Notes under the pieces: generated by a model
The model's input: only the letters and a program-made list of their open reading frames with translations
Database searches by the model: none
Told to the model about the DNA's origin: nothing
Translations under genes and position numbers: made by a program
Source of the DNA: Chitinophaga cymbidii
Lineage (GTDB): Bacteria > Bacteroidota > Bacteroidia > Chitinophagales > Chitinophagaceae
Reading direction: 5' to 3'
Assembly (NCBI RefSeq): GCF_007992715.1
Contig: NZ_BKAU01000006.1
Span: forward strand, 62,001-126,000
DNA length: 64,000 nt
Shown: positions 37,132 to 46,410 of the stretch, piece after piece
Numbering within the stretch: position 1 is the stretch's first letter
Layout of the letters: each line of letters starts with the position of its first letter

Positions 37132-37596
37132 CTATTGTACGACATATTTGCGCAGCAGCACGATCTGTCCGAGGTGATAAGCAATATGCTGCAATACGCC
37201 AACGATATAATAGTAAGCATTGTGCTGCGTTTCCGGTACCGGGGTGAACAGCTTTTCTTCCGGAAAATTACGGATTGTTTCCACCATTTGCGTAATAGAA
37301 TGTTCCAGCCGGTGCAGCGTGGCCTGCCAGTTGTTTTCACCGTGGTTCTCCGGCAGGTAAAAATCCGGCAGATCGCCTTCCTGCTCCGGCTTTTCGCCTT
37401 TCAGCTTCCGGGTAACGTTCTGATGCCAGTAGATCAGGTGGTTCACCAGCTCCCAGATGCAGTGCGATTCCCCGATCCGCCGCGTGGCCTGCTCCGCGTC
37501 CGTTTCCTGCAAATGCTCCAGTAACGTCACATCCAGCCAGGGCTGACCATGATAAATGTGCTGTAATGATTCGGATAATACAATGAGTGTAGACAT
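37132..37596 (-). CDS. DinB-like four-helix metalloprotein
   Basis: This 154-residue cytoplasmic protein has the DinB/YfiT helical-bundle look, with metal-binding His candidates in WELVNHLIYWH and in the C-terminal GVLQHIAYHLGQ. Family members include thiol-dependent transferases and many proteins of unknown role. It is a single gene, 92 bp upstream (in its own direction) of the DUF1624-type gene, with no visible terminator between them. Confidence 0.82.
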   Translation of the reverse strand: MSTLIVLSESLQHIYHGQPWLDVTLLEHLQETDAEQATRRIGESHCIWELVNHLIYWHQNVTRKLKGEKPEQEGDLPDFYLPENHGENNWQATLHRLEHSITQMVETIRNFPEEKLFTPVPETQHNAYYYIVGVLQHIAYHLGQIVLLRKYVVQ

Positions 37597-37697
37597 AAAG
37601 AAAAGGTTTTATGATACGGCTATTGCTTTATCATCCTTTTACAATTAGCAGGCCATTCCCTCATTTTCCCTTATTTTTAGCCAAATAAATACCGTTT

Positions 37698-39335
37698 ATG
37701 GAGCAACAGCAACTGGAATTTAACAAAAATGAGGATATCATGCGCAGGTTGGTCAGCACCATGAAACAAAAGCTGGCGGTGATAGCACAGGGTGGAGGTA
37801 AAAAAAGTATTGAAAAGCTCCGCCAGCGCGGTAAACTAACACCCCGGGAGCGGATCGGCTACCTGGTGGATAAAAACACGGAATTCCTGGAGATCGGCGC
37901 TTTTGCCGCATATGAAATGTACGGGGAGCATGGCGGCTGTCCCGCCGCGGGAACCGTAGCCGGACTTGGTTATGTAAGCGGCCGGCAATGCGTGATCGTT
38001 GCCAACGACATGACCGTGAAAGCCGGCGCCTGGTTCCCGATGACGGGCAAGAAAAACCTGCGCCTGCAGGAGATCGCCATGGAAAACCGCCTGCCCATTA
38101 TTTACCTGGTAGACAGCGCGGGCGTTTACCTGCCGATGCAGGACGAGATATTCCCGGATAAGGAGCATTTCGGCCGTATTTTTCGCAACAATGCCCGCAT
38201 GAGCGCAATGGGCATCACGCAGATCGCCGCCGTGATGGGAAGCTGTGTGGCGGGCGGGGCGTACCTGCCCATCATGAGCGATGAAGTGCTGATGGTGGAA
38301 GGCAACGGCTCCATCTTTCTCGCCGGGCCTTATCTTGTGAAAGCGGCTATCGGGGAGGAGGTGGACGCGGAAACCCTTGGCGGCGCCGTGACGCATACAG
38401 AGATCTCCGGCATTGCCGATTATAAATTTAAAAATGATAAAGAGTGCCTGGACAGGATCAAACAGATCGTATCCCGGATCGGGCATAATACCACCGCGGG
38501 TTTTGATCACATCACACCAGTAGCGCCGCTGAAATCACCTGAAGGGCTATACGGCGTTGTGCCGGCGGACAGCACGCGGTCATACGATGTACGGGAGATC
38601 ATTGAAAGGCTGGTGGATGGTTCTGTGTTTGATGAATACAAGGAAGATTACGGTAAAACGATATTGTGCGGTTACGCCCGTATCGAAGGCTGGGCCGTGG
38701 GCATCGTGGCGAACCAGCGGAAGATGGTGAAGAACCGCAAAGGTGAAATGCAGATGGGCGGCGTGATCTATAATGACAGTGCTGACAAGGCGGCCCGCTT
38801 CATCATGAATTGCAACCAGAAAAAAATACCGCTGCTTTTCCTGCAGGATGTAACAGGCTTCATGGTGGGCAGCAGGAGCGAGCACGCCGGCATCATCAAG
38901 GACGGTGCAAAACTGGTGAATGCCGTAGCCAATTCCATCGTGCCGAAGATCACCGTTATCATCGGAAATTCCTACGGCGCGGGCAACTACGCCATGTGCG
39001 GGAAAGCCTATGATCCGCGCTTTATTTTCGCCTGGCCGAATGCCAAGATCGCGGTGATGGGCGGCGAACAGGCCGCGAAAACCCTGCTTCAGATCCAGGT
39101 GGCCTCGCTGAAAGCAAAAGGAGAAGTCATTTCTCCCGAAACAGAAACAAAGCTGCTGAAAGATATCACCGACAAGTACAACGCGCAGACAACACCTTAC
39201 TACGCCGCCGCGCGGCTGTGGGTGGACGAGATCATTGATCCGGCGCAGACCCGCCAGGTGGTGGCGGAATGCCTCAGGGCGGCCAACCAGGCGCCGGTGG
39301 AGGAGAGTTTTAAAACCGGGGTTTTCCAGGTCTGA
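37698..39335 (+). CDS. Acyl-CoA carboxylase carboxyltransferase (beta) subunit
   Basis: This 545-residue biotin-dependent carboxyltransferase (propionyl-/methylcrotonyl-CoA type) transfers carboxyl groups from carboxybiotin to an acyl-CoA. Both halves of the domain are present: an N-terminal half with RGKLTPRERI, VANDMTVKAGAW and MGSCVAGGAYLP, and a C-terminal half with LFLQDVTGFMVG and GNSYGAGNYAMCG. The wording of these blocks is closer to methylcrotonyl-CoA than to propionyl-CoA carboxylases, but the substrate is not certain. No biotin-carboxylase alpha subunit is adjacent, so its partner is encoded elsewhere. Confidence 0.92.
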   Translation: MEQQQLEFNKNEDIMRRLVSTMKQKLAVIAQGGGKKSIEKLRQRGKLTPRERIGYLVDKNTEFLEIGAFAAYEMYGEHGGCPAAGTVAGLGYVSGRQCVIVANDMTVKAGAWFPMTGKKNLRLQEIAMENRLPIIYLVDSAGVYLPMQDEIFPDKEHFGRIFRNNARMSAMGITQIAAVMGSCVAGGAYLPIMSDEVLMVEGNGSIFLAGPYLVKAAIGEEVDAETLGGAVTHTEISGIADYKFKNDKECLDRIKQIVSRIGHNTTAGFDHITPVAPLKSPEGLYGVVPADSTRSYDVREIIERLVDGSVFDEYKEDYGKTILCGYARIEGWAVGIVANQRKMVKNRKGEMQMGGVIYNDSADKAARFIMNCNQKKIPLLFLQDVTGFMVGSRSEHAGIIKDGAKLVNAVANSIVPKITVIIGNSYGAGNYAMCGKAYDPRFIFAWPNAKIAVMGGEQAAKTLLQIQVASLKAKGEVISPETETKLLKDITDKYNAQTTPYYAAARLWVDEIIDPAQTRQVVAECLRAANQAPVEESFKTGVFQV

Positions 39336-39361
39336 TGTTCGGGGTGTTCTTCATGTGGCAA

Positions 39362-39387
39362 CCTGCAAGGCACAGGCATCTTGCAGG
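39362..39387 (+). terminator. Hairpin after the acyl-CoA carboxylase gene
   Basis: CCTGCAAG (39362-39369) and CTTGCAGG (39380-39387) form a perfect 8-bp stem with a 10-base loop. The downstream sequence is only moderately T-rich (ATTTTACTTTG), so termination would be partial. It lies just before the rnhA promoter. Confidence 0.45.
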
Positions 39388-39400
39388 ACTGAAATTTTAC

Positions 39401-39430
39401 TTTGTGCTTCGGGATTCTCCCTTATTTTTG
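39401..39430 (+). promoter_or_regulatory. rnhA promoter
   Basis: TTTG (39401-39404) and TATTTTTG (39423-39430) fit the Bacteroidota -33/-7 pattern, with 18 bp between, the same spacing as the abi and MarR-GNAT promoters in this window. The start codon at 39452 lies about 17 nt after the expected transcription start. Confidence 0.62.
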
Positions 39431-39451
39431 CAGCCTTAAAACAGAAAGGCA

Positions 39452-39916
39452 TTGACGAACCAGCAACTGATCATTTATACGGATGGCGCGGCCCGCGGGA
39501 ACCCCGGCAGGGGAGGATATGGCGTAGTACTGATATGGGGAAAGGTCCGCAAGGAATTATCACAGGGATACCGTATGACCACCAACAACCGCATGGAACT
39601 GCTGGCAGTGATCGTGGCGCTGGAAGCGCTTACAAAAGAAGGGCTTTCCATCACCATTTATACAGACAGCCAGTATGTGGTCAACTCCGTTGAGAAAGGC
39701 TGGCTGTGGAACTGGATCAAGATCGGCTTCAAGGATAAAAAGAACCGCGACCTATGGGAACGCTTCATTCCCCTCTATAAAAAACAACGCATCAAATTCC
39801 AGTGGGTGAAAGGCCATGCCACCAACCCCGAAAACAACCGTTGCGACGAACTGGCTACGGCCGCGGCGGACGGCGGCTCCCTGCTGATTGATGAAGGATA
39901 TGAAAGAGGCGAGTAA
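39452..39916 (+). CDS. rnhA: Ribonuclease HI
   Basis: This 154-residue type 1 RNase H cuts the RNA strand of RNA-DNA hybrids. The catalytic residues are Asp11 (YTDGAARGNPG), Glu49 (NRMEL), Asp72 (TDSQYV) and Asp132 (NNRCDELA), with His122 in VKGHAT. The start is TTG at 39452: no in-frame ATG/GTG precedes the conserved first strand, and this start gives the normal N-terminal spacing. It has its own promoter and stands alone. Confidence 0.95.
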   Translation: MTNQQLIIYTDGAARGNPGRGGYGVVLIWGKVRKELSQGYRMTTNNRMELLAVIVALEALTKEGLSITIYTDSQYVVNSVEKGWLWNWIKIGFKDKKNRDLWERFIPLYKKQRIKFQWVKGHATNPENNRCDELATAAADGGSLLIDEGYERGE

Positions 39917-39935
39917 TATCAGAAAAAATCGTAAC

Positions 39936-39966
39936 TTGCTTTATCGTCTTTAAGCAACAATTTTTT
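39936..39966 (+). terminator. Possible weak terminator after rnhA
   Basis: TTGCTT (39936-39941) pairs with AAGCAA (39952-39957), and six T residues follow at 39961-39966. The stem is short and AT-rich, so efficiency is doubtful. Confidence 0.4.
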
Positions 39967-39998
39967 AACCCGTTTGAACCGTCGAGGCAATATTTTTC

Positions 39999-41168
39999 AT
40001 GGAGAAAAATTTGCCCATGCCTCAATTATTTCCTGTAGAGGTCATCGAACACTCTGCGTTTACCTGGTTGCCCCGTGTAAAGGTCAGAACACAGGTGATT
40101 TACGCTACCGTACTTTTGGCAGTGCTGCTCAGCCTGCTTGCGTTACCTTTTATTAAAGTAGATGTTTCCGTTAAGTCCGCCGGCATCGTCAGGCCCATTA
40201 CGGAAAAGAATGAACTGCGCAGCCTTGTGGCCGGTACCATTGAAGAGGTGCTGGTGCATGAAGGACAGTATGTAAACAAAGGTCAGCTGCTCCTGCGCCT
40301 GCAGGAAGACATCAGCAACAGCAAGCTGATGCAGACTTCTTTTGAGCTGAAGCAGCGGGATGCCTATATCAGCGATCTTGCCCGCCTCGCGGCAGGCGGC
40401 GGTGGCAACGGGCTGCAGTCCGCTTTATACCAGCAGCAATACAGCCGCTTTGTATCGTCGTTGAACGAGCAGCATGCCACCATGCGCAAGCTGCAAAGCG
40501 ACCTGGAAATGTATGAGAAGCTGCATGCGGACAAAGTGATCGCGGAGAAAGAGCTGCGGGACAAACAGTATGAATACGACAAAAGCGTGGCGGCCTACAG
40601 GCTGGCCATACAGCAGCAGCGCAGCGCCTGGCAGGAAGAGCTGAGCCGGTATAAAATGGAAAGCAACCGCCTGCAGGCAGATGCCGCACAGCTGGAAAAG
40701 CAAAAAGAATGGAACCTGATCAAAGCCCCTGTGAGCGGTACCTTGCAGGAATTCAACGGGAAATATGCCGGTGGTTTCGTGCAGGTAGGCGAACTGATGG
40801 GCATTATCTCGCCCGATTCCAACCTGGTAGCCGAGTGCCTTGTTTCACCGAAAGATATTGGTTATCTGCGTGCAGGCATGCCCGTTAAATTCCAGGTAGA
40901 TGCTTTTAATTATAATGAATGGGGCGTGGTAGACGGCACGGTGGAAAGTGTGGACAATGATTTCACGCTGGTGGACAACCAGCCCGTGTTCAAGGTGCGC
41001 TGCCTGTTTGATAATACCGAAGTACACACCGCCGGCGGCATCAAAGGAAAACTCAAAAAAGGTATGACCCTGCAGGCGCGTTTTATACTCACGAAACGCA
41101 GCCTCTTTCAATTGTTATATGATAGAACAGACGACTGGATCAATCCCAACACCTCCGGTAAAAAATAG
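39999..41168 (+). CDS. HlyD-family membrane fusion (adaptor) protein
   Basis: This 389-residue periplasmic adaptor has one N-terminal membrane helix (about 37-57, VIYATVLLAVLLSLLALPF). A lipoyl-like half-motif follows (VAGTIEEVLVHEGQYVNKGQLLL), then a long alpha-helical coiled-coil hairpin (about 105-235, rich in Gln/Glu/Lys) and beta-barrel parts. It bridges an inner-membrane ABC exporter to an outer-membrane channel. The exporter gene begins 3 bp later; no TolC-type gene is nearby. Confidence 0.92.
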   Translation: MEKNLPMPQLFPVEVIEHSAFTWLPRVKVRTQVIYATVLLAVLLSLLALPFIKVDVSVKSAGIVRPITEKNELRSLVAGTIEEVLVHEGQYVNKGQLLLRLQEDISNSKLMQTSFELKQRDAYISDLARLAAGGGGNGLQSALYQQQYSRFVSSLNEQHATMRKLQSDLEMYEKLHADKVIAEKELRDKQYEYDKSVAAYRLAIQQQRSAWQEELSRYKMESNRLQADAAQLEKQKEWNLIKAPVSGTLQEFNGKYAGGFVQVGELMGIISPDSNLVAECLVSPKDIGYLRAGMPVKFQVDAFNYNEWGVVDGTVESVDNDFTLVDNQPVFKVRCLFDNTEVHTAGGIKGKLKKGMTLQARFILTKRSLFQLLYDRTDDWINPNTSGKK

Positions 41169-41171
41169 CCC

Positions 41172-43343
41172 ATGTCCGCTAACATCAGATTAAAGAAAAA
41201 CGCCCGCGTCCGCCAGCGGGATATCAGCGATTGCGGCGCCGCCTGCCTCGCATCTGTGGCCGCCTTTTACAACCTGCAGCTCCCCGTTGCCCGTATCCGC
41301 CAGATGGCGGCAACCGACAGCAAGGGAACGAACGTGCTGGGCGTGATCGAAGCCGCCGGCAAGATCGGCTTCCAGGCCAAAGGCGTGAAAGGCCCGTTCG
41401 ACGCGCTTTTTAACATTCCCAAGCCTGCTATCGCCCATGTGGTGATCCAGGAAAAGCTGCATCACTTCGTGGTGATATACCGCGTTACCAAAACGCATAT
41501 CACCGTGATGGACCCCGCCGACGGCCTGTTCCATAAAATGACTCATGCGCAGTTCACCGCCATCTGGACCAATGTGCTGATCCTGCTCATGCCCGATGAA
41601 AGCTTCCAGGCCGGGAATGAGAAGGTTTCGCATCTGCAGCGCTTCTGGTTCCTGCTGCGGCCGCACCGTACCGTGGTGCTGCAAGCCCTGTTCGGCGCCT
41701 GCATATACACCGTGCTCGGCCTTTCCACTTCCATCTACGTACAGAAGATCGTGGACAATGTGCTCGTGGAAGGCAACGGCAACCTGCTCAACCTGCTCGG
41801 CGTTATCATGCTGCTCATACTGGTGCTGCAATTTTTCATCGGGCAGTGGAAGAGCATTTTCGCGCTGAAAACCGGGCAGCAGATCGATGCGCGGCTGATC
41901 CTGGGCTACTACAAGCATTTGCTGCGGCTGCCGCAGCAGTTCTTCGATACCATGCGGGTGGGCGAGATCACTTCCCGTATAGGCGATGCCGTTAAAATTC
42001 GTGTATTCATTAATGATGTAGCGATCGGACTGGTGGTGAATGTGTTCATTGTGCTGTTTTCTTTTGCGCTGATGTTCACTTACTACTGGAAGCTGGCGCT
42101 GATCGTGCTGGCGATATTGCCGGTGTACGGCATCGTATACCGGATCAGCAACCAGATCAACCGCAGGATGCAGCGCAGGCTGATGGAGGATAATGCCGAA
42201 CTGGGCAGCCAGCTGGTGGAATCGCTGAATGCGGCGGCCACCATCAAGCGTTTCGGGCTGGAGGAATATGCGAACATGAAAACGGAAAGCCGCTTCGTGC
42301 GTTTGCTGAAAACGATCTTTTCTTCCTCCGTCAGCAACCTGTACATCGGGAATATCAGCAGTTTTGTGACGAGCGCTTTCGTGGTAGTACTGTTGTGGGC
42401 CGGATCGTATTTTGTGATGGACAGGCAGCTGAGCCCCGGGGAGCTGTTGAGCTTTTACGCTTTGATCGGCTATTTCACCGGTCCCGCTATGAGCCTCATC
42501 GGCGCGAACAGAAGCCTGCAGGACGCCCTCATCGCGGCGGACCGCCTCTTCGAGATCATGGACCTGGCGCAGGAAGAAACCGGCAATAAAGTAAAGCTGG
42601 CCGCCGGGCAGGCGGGAGATATCGTGTTTCAAAATGTTTCTTTCCGCTATGGCACCCGCGTGGAAGTGTTCCGGCATTTTAACCTGCACGTCCGCAAAGG
42701 CAAGATCACCGCGATAGTGGGAGAGAGCGGCTCCGGCAAATCCACGCTCATGGCTCTGCTGCAGAACATTTATCCCCTGCAGGAAGGCAGCATCACCATT
42801 GGTAATATGGATATCCGTTATATCGAACATGAAAGCCTGCGGAGGCAGGTGAGCGTGGTGCCGCAACAGATCGATCTTTTCGCCGGCACCGTACTGGAAA
42901 ATATTGCAGTGGGCGAGTTTGAGCCGGACATGCAAAAGGTGCTGCAAATATCGGCACAGCTGGGCATCCTTCATTTTATCGAAAAACTGCCCGAAGGCTT
43001 TAATACCATGCTGGGGGAACATGGTGTGAACCTCTCCGGCGGCCAGCGCCAGCGGCTCGCCATCGCGCGGGCGCTCTACCGTGATCCCGACATCCTCATC
43101 CTCGACGAAGCTACTTCCTCCCTCGATTCCGTTTCCGACCAGTACGTGCAGGAAGTGATGCAGGAGCTGCGGAACAAGGGGAAAACCATTCTTGTGATCG
43201 CGCACCGCCTCAGCACAGTGATCAATGCGGACAAGATCGTGGTATTGCAGGAAGGCGTGATGGCGGAGGAAGGCACACACAGCCAGCTGCTGCAGAACAA
43301 TGCGCTCTATTCAAAGCTGTGGCATCATCATCAGGCGATCTGA
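41172..43343 (+). CDS. Peptidase-containing (C39) ABC exporter
   Basis: This 723-residue bacteriocin-type exporter processes and exports a leader peptide-bearing substrate. The N-terminal C39 peptidase domain (about 1-140) has Cys21 in DCGAACL, His98 and Asp114 as the catalytic triad. A six-helix membrane domain (about 160-450) follows, then an ATPase domain with Walker A GESGSGKST, signature LSGGQRQR and Walker B ILILDEATSSLD. An intact catalytic Cys means it should cut double-glycine-type leaders. Together with the HlyD gene it forms two thirds of a type I secretion path, but no precursor peptide gene was seen around it. Confidence 0.95.
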   Translation: MSANIRLKKNARVRQRDISDCGAACLASVAAFYNLQLPVARIRQMAATDSKGTNVLGVIEAAGKIGFQAKGVKGPFDALFNIPKPAIAHVVIQEKLHHFVVIYRVTKTHITVMDPADGLFHKMTHAQFTAIWTNVLILLMPDESFQAGNEKVSHLQRFWFLLRPHRTVVLQALFGACIYTVLGLSTSIYVQKIVDNVLVEGNGNLLNLLGVIMLLILVLQFFIGQWKSIFALKTGQQIDARLILGYYKHLLRLPQQFFDTMRVGEITSRIGDAVKIRVFINDVAIGLVVNVFIVLFSFALMFTYYWKLALIVLAILPVYGIVYRISNQINRRMQRRLMEDNAELGSQLVESLNAAATIKRFGLEEYANMKTESRFVRLLKTIFSSSVSNLYIGNISSFVTSAFVVVLLWAGSYFVMDRQLSPGELLSFYALIGYFTGPAMSLIGANRSLQDALIAADRLFEIMDLAQEETGNKVKLAAGQAGDIVFQNVSFRYGTRVEVFRHFNLHVRKGKITAIVGESGSGKSTLMALLQNIYPLQEGSITIGNMDIRYIEHESLRRQVSVVPQQIDLFAGTVLENIAVGEFEPDMQKVLQISAQLGILHFIEKLPEGFNTMLGEHGVNLSGGQRQRLAIARALYRDPDILILDEATSSLDSVSDQYVQEVMQELRNKGKTILVIAHRLSTVINADKIVVLQEGVMAEEGTHSQLLQNNALYSKLWHHHQAI

Positions 43344-43356
43344 TAAAGTAAAATCC

Positions 43357-43785
43357 CTATTTCGCAACGAATTTCGCTAGCGGCGTATTGTCCTGGCTCA
43401 ACACCAGGAACCCTTCCGTTACGCTCCAGGTATTTACTTTCGCGATGATCTCATGGAATTTGCTTTCCAGGCTCATATCCGGACAGGCCATTTTAGTGGC
43501 GGCCATGGGTGAGAAGGTCAGTTTGTTGGGGGCTTCCAGTGTATATTTGCCGGTCATGGAATTACAGCCCGCGGAACCGAACACGCGCTGGTCCGCTGCT
43601 TCAAAAGTGAGTTGCGCGGGGCGGTTCAGTTTGGTGGTATCCACCGCCTGCCCATCCAGCTCTATCAGCCGCCACGTTTTAAAAAGATCTGCATCGTTGT
43701 TCGCGGACGATTTCTGGGAAGATGCGCAACCGATGAACAGCATTCCGGCTATAAGCGCCATGAATGCGGGAATGGATTTTTTCAT
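43357..43785 (-). CDS. META-domain lipoprotein
   Basis: This 142-residue lipoprotein has the signal ending FIGC (Cys at residue 20). The META/HslJ-like domain follows, with LFKTWRLIELDGQ at its start, FGSAGCNSMTGKY and KMACPDMSLESKF. HslJ-type proteins are linked to heat shock and novobiocin resistance in E. coli; the role here is unknown. It is convergent with the ABC exporter gene (13 bp apart). Confidence 0.9.
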   Translation of the reverse strand: MKKSIPAFMALIAGMLFIGCASSQKSSANNDADLFKTWRLIELDGQAVDTTKLNRPAQLTFEAADQRVFGSAGCNSMTGKYTLEAPNKLTFSPMAATKMACPDMSLESKFHEIIAKVNTWSVTEGFLVLSQDNTPLAKFVAK

Positions 43786-43825
43786 GTGAGCGTTTTCAGG
43801 TTATAACAATAAAGGCGGAAAAAGG

Positions 43826-44944
43826 TTAATACTGGTTGTAAAAGCTTTGCAGCTCGCCGGCCAGCCTGTCGTAGATCGGTCTTGTCAGTTCGAGGAACAG
43901 GTCTTGCGGCGGTGGTGGCGGAATGTCGCGGCCGCCCATCAGCTTTTTATCCTCGTCGCTCAGCGCCCTTTCATCACCGCGGTAGGTACCGAACTGGTTC
44001 TGCCAGGTAAAGCTGCCGGGCACCCTGTTCTGGCGCAGCACGCGGTTATTGCCCACGTCGGTGATGCGGTAATCCAGCACGCCGCTGGACGCTACGGTCT
44101 TTCTCGTAATGAAAAGCGTTGCTTTTACGGTGATGTAAACAACGCTGTCCTTTTTATTGCCAGGCACGGCTATCTTTTTGGAAACTTCCCGCTGCGAGCG
44201 GTCTACGTACGTTTGTCCCACTACAAAATCATAAAAGCGCATTTCCATATACTGGTCCGGCCTGAAATCGCGGTCGCCGCGCACATACCGTTCATCGTAG
44301 AATTTTACGAAGCTGTTGATCCGGCGCTGTTCGAGGTTACGGACGAGCGCATCCCTGAACTGGTCCGCGGAGAACTGGAAGTAGGGGGAGCGCACGTCAA
44401 TCTCACTTACTACCACGTTCACCAGTCCCATCTGGAAAGCCTGTTCGCGCAGTTGCTCCGCATCTTTATAATTCGGTGCGAGGCGAAGGGCGGCATTGAA
44501 CTCTTCGTATGCCTGGCGGGCGCTGTATTTGTCGCCTTCATCCAGCAGCTGAATACCGCGCGCATAGCGGGCTTCGGCGGCATTTTCCTGCGCGCCGGTG
44601 ATGGCGGTAGAATAATCCTTCGGTTTTACTACGCTGTTGGCGGCGGGGGATGACCGGATGGCGTTGTAGAGTGCCTGCATGGCGCGGTATTCCGTGCGCA
44701 CGGCTTCCCATTTCAGGTCGTTATTGGATGCGAGCGCCTGCTTCGCCCGGCTTTCATGGTAATCCATGGCGGCTTCGTAGGCTTTGGGCAATAGTTGCAG
44801 GGATGTGGCGTCCTGTGGCCTGCGCTGCAGTTTCTTGACGAACGCTTCCACAGCATCGCCGTAGCGGCCCTGGTTGTACAGTTTCTCGCCGGACTTGCAG
44901 GAAAACAGGACCACGGCCAGGAGGATAGGTAAGTAGCGGAACAT
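43826..44944 (-). CDS. Lipoprotein with TPR-like N-terminal region, unknown function
   Basis: This 372-residue protein has a signal peptide with LFSC (Cys16). The first 190 residues are helical with TPR-like stretches (LYNQGRYGDAVEAFVKKL; ARQAYEEFNAALRLAPNYKDAEQL). The second half is more beta-rich, with VVVSEIDVRSPYF and a region around KKDSVVYITVKATLFITRKT. I do not recognise a named family. It could be an envelope scaffold or assembly factor. It lies 40 bp upstream of the META gene on the same strand and may share its transcript. Confidence 0.75.
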   Translation of the reverse strand: MFRYLPILLAVVLFSCKSGEKLYNQGRYGDAVEAFVKKLQRRPQDATSLQLLPKAYEAAMDYHESRAKQALASNNDLKWEAVRTEYRAMQALYNAIRSSPAANSVVKPKDYSTAITGAQENAAEARYARGIQLLDEGDKYSARQAYEEFNAALRLAPNYKDAEQLREQAFQMGLVNVVVSEIDVRSPYFQFSADQFRDALVRNLEQRRINSFVKFYDERYVRGDRDFRPDQYMEMRFYDFVVGQTYVDRSQREVSKKIAVPGNKKDSVVYITVKATLFITRKTVASSGVLDYRITDVGNNRVLRQNRVPGSFTWQNQFGTYRGDERALSDEDKKLMGGRDIPPPPPQDLFLELTRPIYDRLAGELQSFYNQY

Positions 44945-45012
44945 AAACCTTTAATTGATTGCGAATATAGATAATATATTCAAATACCGGGGTATATCGG
45001 GACGGGGTGCGC

Positions 45013-45453
45013 TCAGACTTTAAAATTCCTCCGCAGTTCGCGGTCTACTTCCCGCTGTTTGATGGAATCGCGTTTGTCGTGCAGCTTTTTACCTTTGCCC
45101 ACGCCGATCTCCATTTTAGCCAGCCCTTTCTCGGTAATGAATATACGAAGCGGAACGATCGTATAGCCTCTTTCCTGGATCTTTTTTTCGAGTTTCTTCA
45201 GCTCTTTCTTTTGGAGGAGGAGCTTGCGCTCGCGGATGGGGTCGTGGTTGGCGTAGGTGCCGTAAGTGTATTCAGCGATGTGGAGGCTTTTTACGTACAG
45301 CTCTCCCTTTGAGAAGTAGCAAAAGCTGTCGGCAAAGCTCACCTTGCTCTGGCGGATGGATTTGATCTCGGTGCCGGTCAATACGAGGCCGGCGATAAAT
45401 TTATCTTCTATCGCAAATTCAAAGTATGCCGATCTGTTCTTTAGTTCTGCCAT
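45013..45453 (-). CDS. smpB: SsrA-binding protein SmpB
   Basis: This 146-residue tmRNA partner rescues stalled ribosomes by trans-translation. The beta-barrel hallmarks AGLVLTGTEIKSIRQ and SFCYFSKGELYVKSLHI and the basic C-terminal tail (GKKLHDKRDSIKQREVDRE) are present. Its length is normal. It is 55 bp downstream of accD on the same strand. The tmRNA gene itself is not in the window. Confidence 0.96.
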   Translation of the reverse strand: MAELKNRSAYFEFAIEDKFIAGLVLTGTEIKSIRQSKVSFADSFCYFSKGELYVKSLHIAEYTYGTYANHDPIRERKLLLQKKELKKLEKKIQERGYTIVPLRIFITEKGLAKMEIGVGKGKKLHDKRDSIKQREVDRELRRNFKV

Positions 45454-45508
45454 GGTGCCGGAAATTCTTTCCGGTGCCGTTTGCCGTCACCGGAAAGAAT
45501 GGTCTATA

Positions 45509-46354
45509 TCATTTCTCAAAAAGCTCCAGCAGGGTGCTGAGCCTGTTCTTCAATTCCTTTCGGTCCACGATGAAGTCCAGGAACCCGTGTTCCAGGAGGA
45601 ATTCTGCACTTTGGAAGCCTTCGGGGAGATCTTTTTTAATTGTTTCCTTGATCACGCGGGGGCCGGCGAAGCCGATGAGGGCGCCGGGCTCTGCGGTATT
45701 GATGTCGCCAAGCATGGCGTAGGATGCGGTTACGCCGCCGGTGGTCGGGTCGGTCATCAATGAAATATAGGGGAGGCGCGCCGCCGCCAGCTGCGTCAGC
45801 TTCGCGGAGGTCTTTGCCATCTGCATCAGCGAGAAGGCGCTTTCCATCATGCGCGCACCGCCGGATTTGGAGATGATCAGCAGCCCTACTTTATGGGCAA
45901 TGCAATGATCAATGCTGCGCGCGATCTTTTCACCCACTACGGAACCCATGGAGCCGCCGATGAAGTTAAAGTCCATACAGGCCACCACCAGCCCTTTCCC
46001 GTTCACTTCACCTGCTCCCACGCGCATCGCGTCTGTAAGACCGGACTTTTTCTGGGCTTCCTGCAGCCTGGCGCCGTAGGGCTTCAGGTCATTGAATCCA
46101 AGCAGGTCTTTCGGGTAGATATTGGTGAACAGCTCTTCGAAAACATTGTCGTCAAAAATGATCTCGAAGTACTCGGGTGAATTAATGCGGTTGTGAAAGT
46201 TACATTTGTCGCATACGTACAAATTCGCTTTCAGGTCTTTCATTGTGGTCGTTTTCTTGCAATTCGGGCATTTGTGCCATAAACCGTCCGGTGCTTCTTT
46301 CTTCTCACTGGTAGTGGTCTGAATACCCTGTTTAATTCGCTTAAACCAGCTCAT
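45509..46354 (-). CDS. accD: Acetyl-CoA carboxylase carboxyltransferase subunit beta
   Basis: This 281-residue AccD pairs with AccA to carboxylate acetyl-CoA in the first step of fatty acid synthesis. The N-terminal zinc ribbon has Cys29, Cys32, Cys48 and Cys51 (CPNC...CDKC). The carboxyltransferase core shows SGGARMMES and [15 protein letters not shown]. It lies between the fructan locus and smpB and looks like a housekeeping gene unrelated to either. Confidence 0.96.
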   Translation of the reverse strand: MSWFKRIKQGIQTTTSEKKEAPDGLWHKCPNCKKTTTMKDLKANLYVCDKCNFHNRINSPEYFEIIFDDNVFEELFTNIYPKDLLGFNDLKPYGARLQEAQKKSGLTDAMRVGAGEVNGKGLVVACMDFNFIGGSMGSVVGEKIARSIDHCIAHKVGLLIISKSGGARMMESAFSLMQMAKTSAKLTQLAAARLPYISLMTDPTTGGVTASYAMLGDINTAEPGALIGFAGPRVIKETIKKDLPEGFQSAEFLLEHGFLDFIVDRKELKNRLSTLLELFEK

Positions 46355-46410
46355 ACTAGTATTTGATTAAAGAATAATGGTGCAAGATACGATAAATTAA
46401 AATTAAGCGC

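Noticed and set aside
39974-40156. Small ORF before the exporter genes as a bacteriocin precursor
   Set aside because: It overlaps the HlyD start in another frame, lacks a double-glycine leader, and its Cys-rich look comes from reading the adaptor gene out of frame.
41190-43280. 696-codon open frame antisense to the C39 ABC exporter
   Set aside because: The sense gene has complete peptidase and ATPase motifs; the antisense translation has none and is dominated by His, Gln and Arg.
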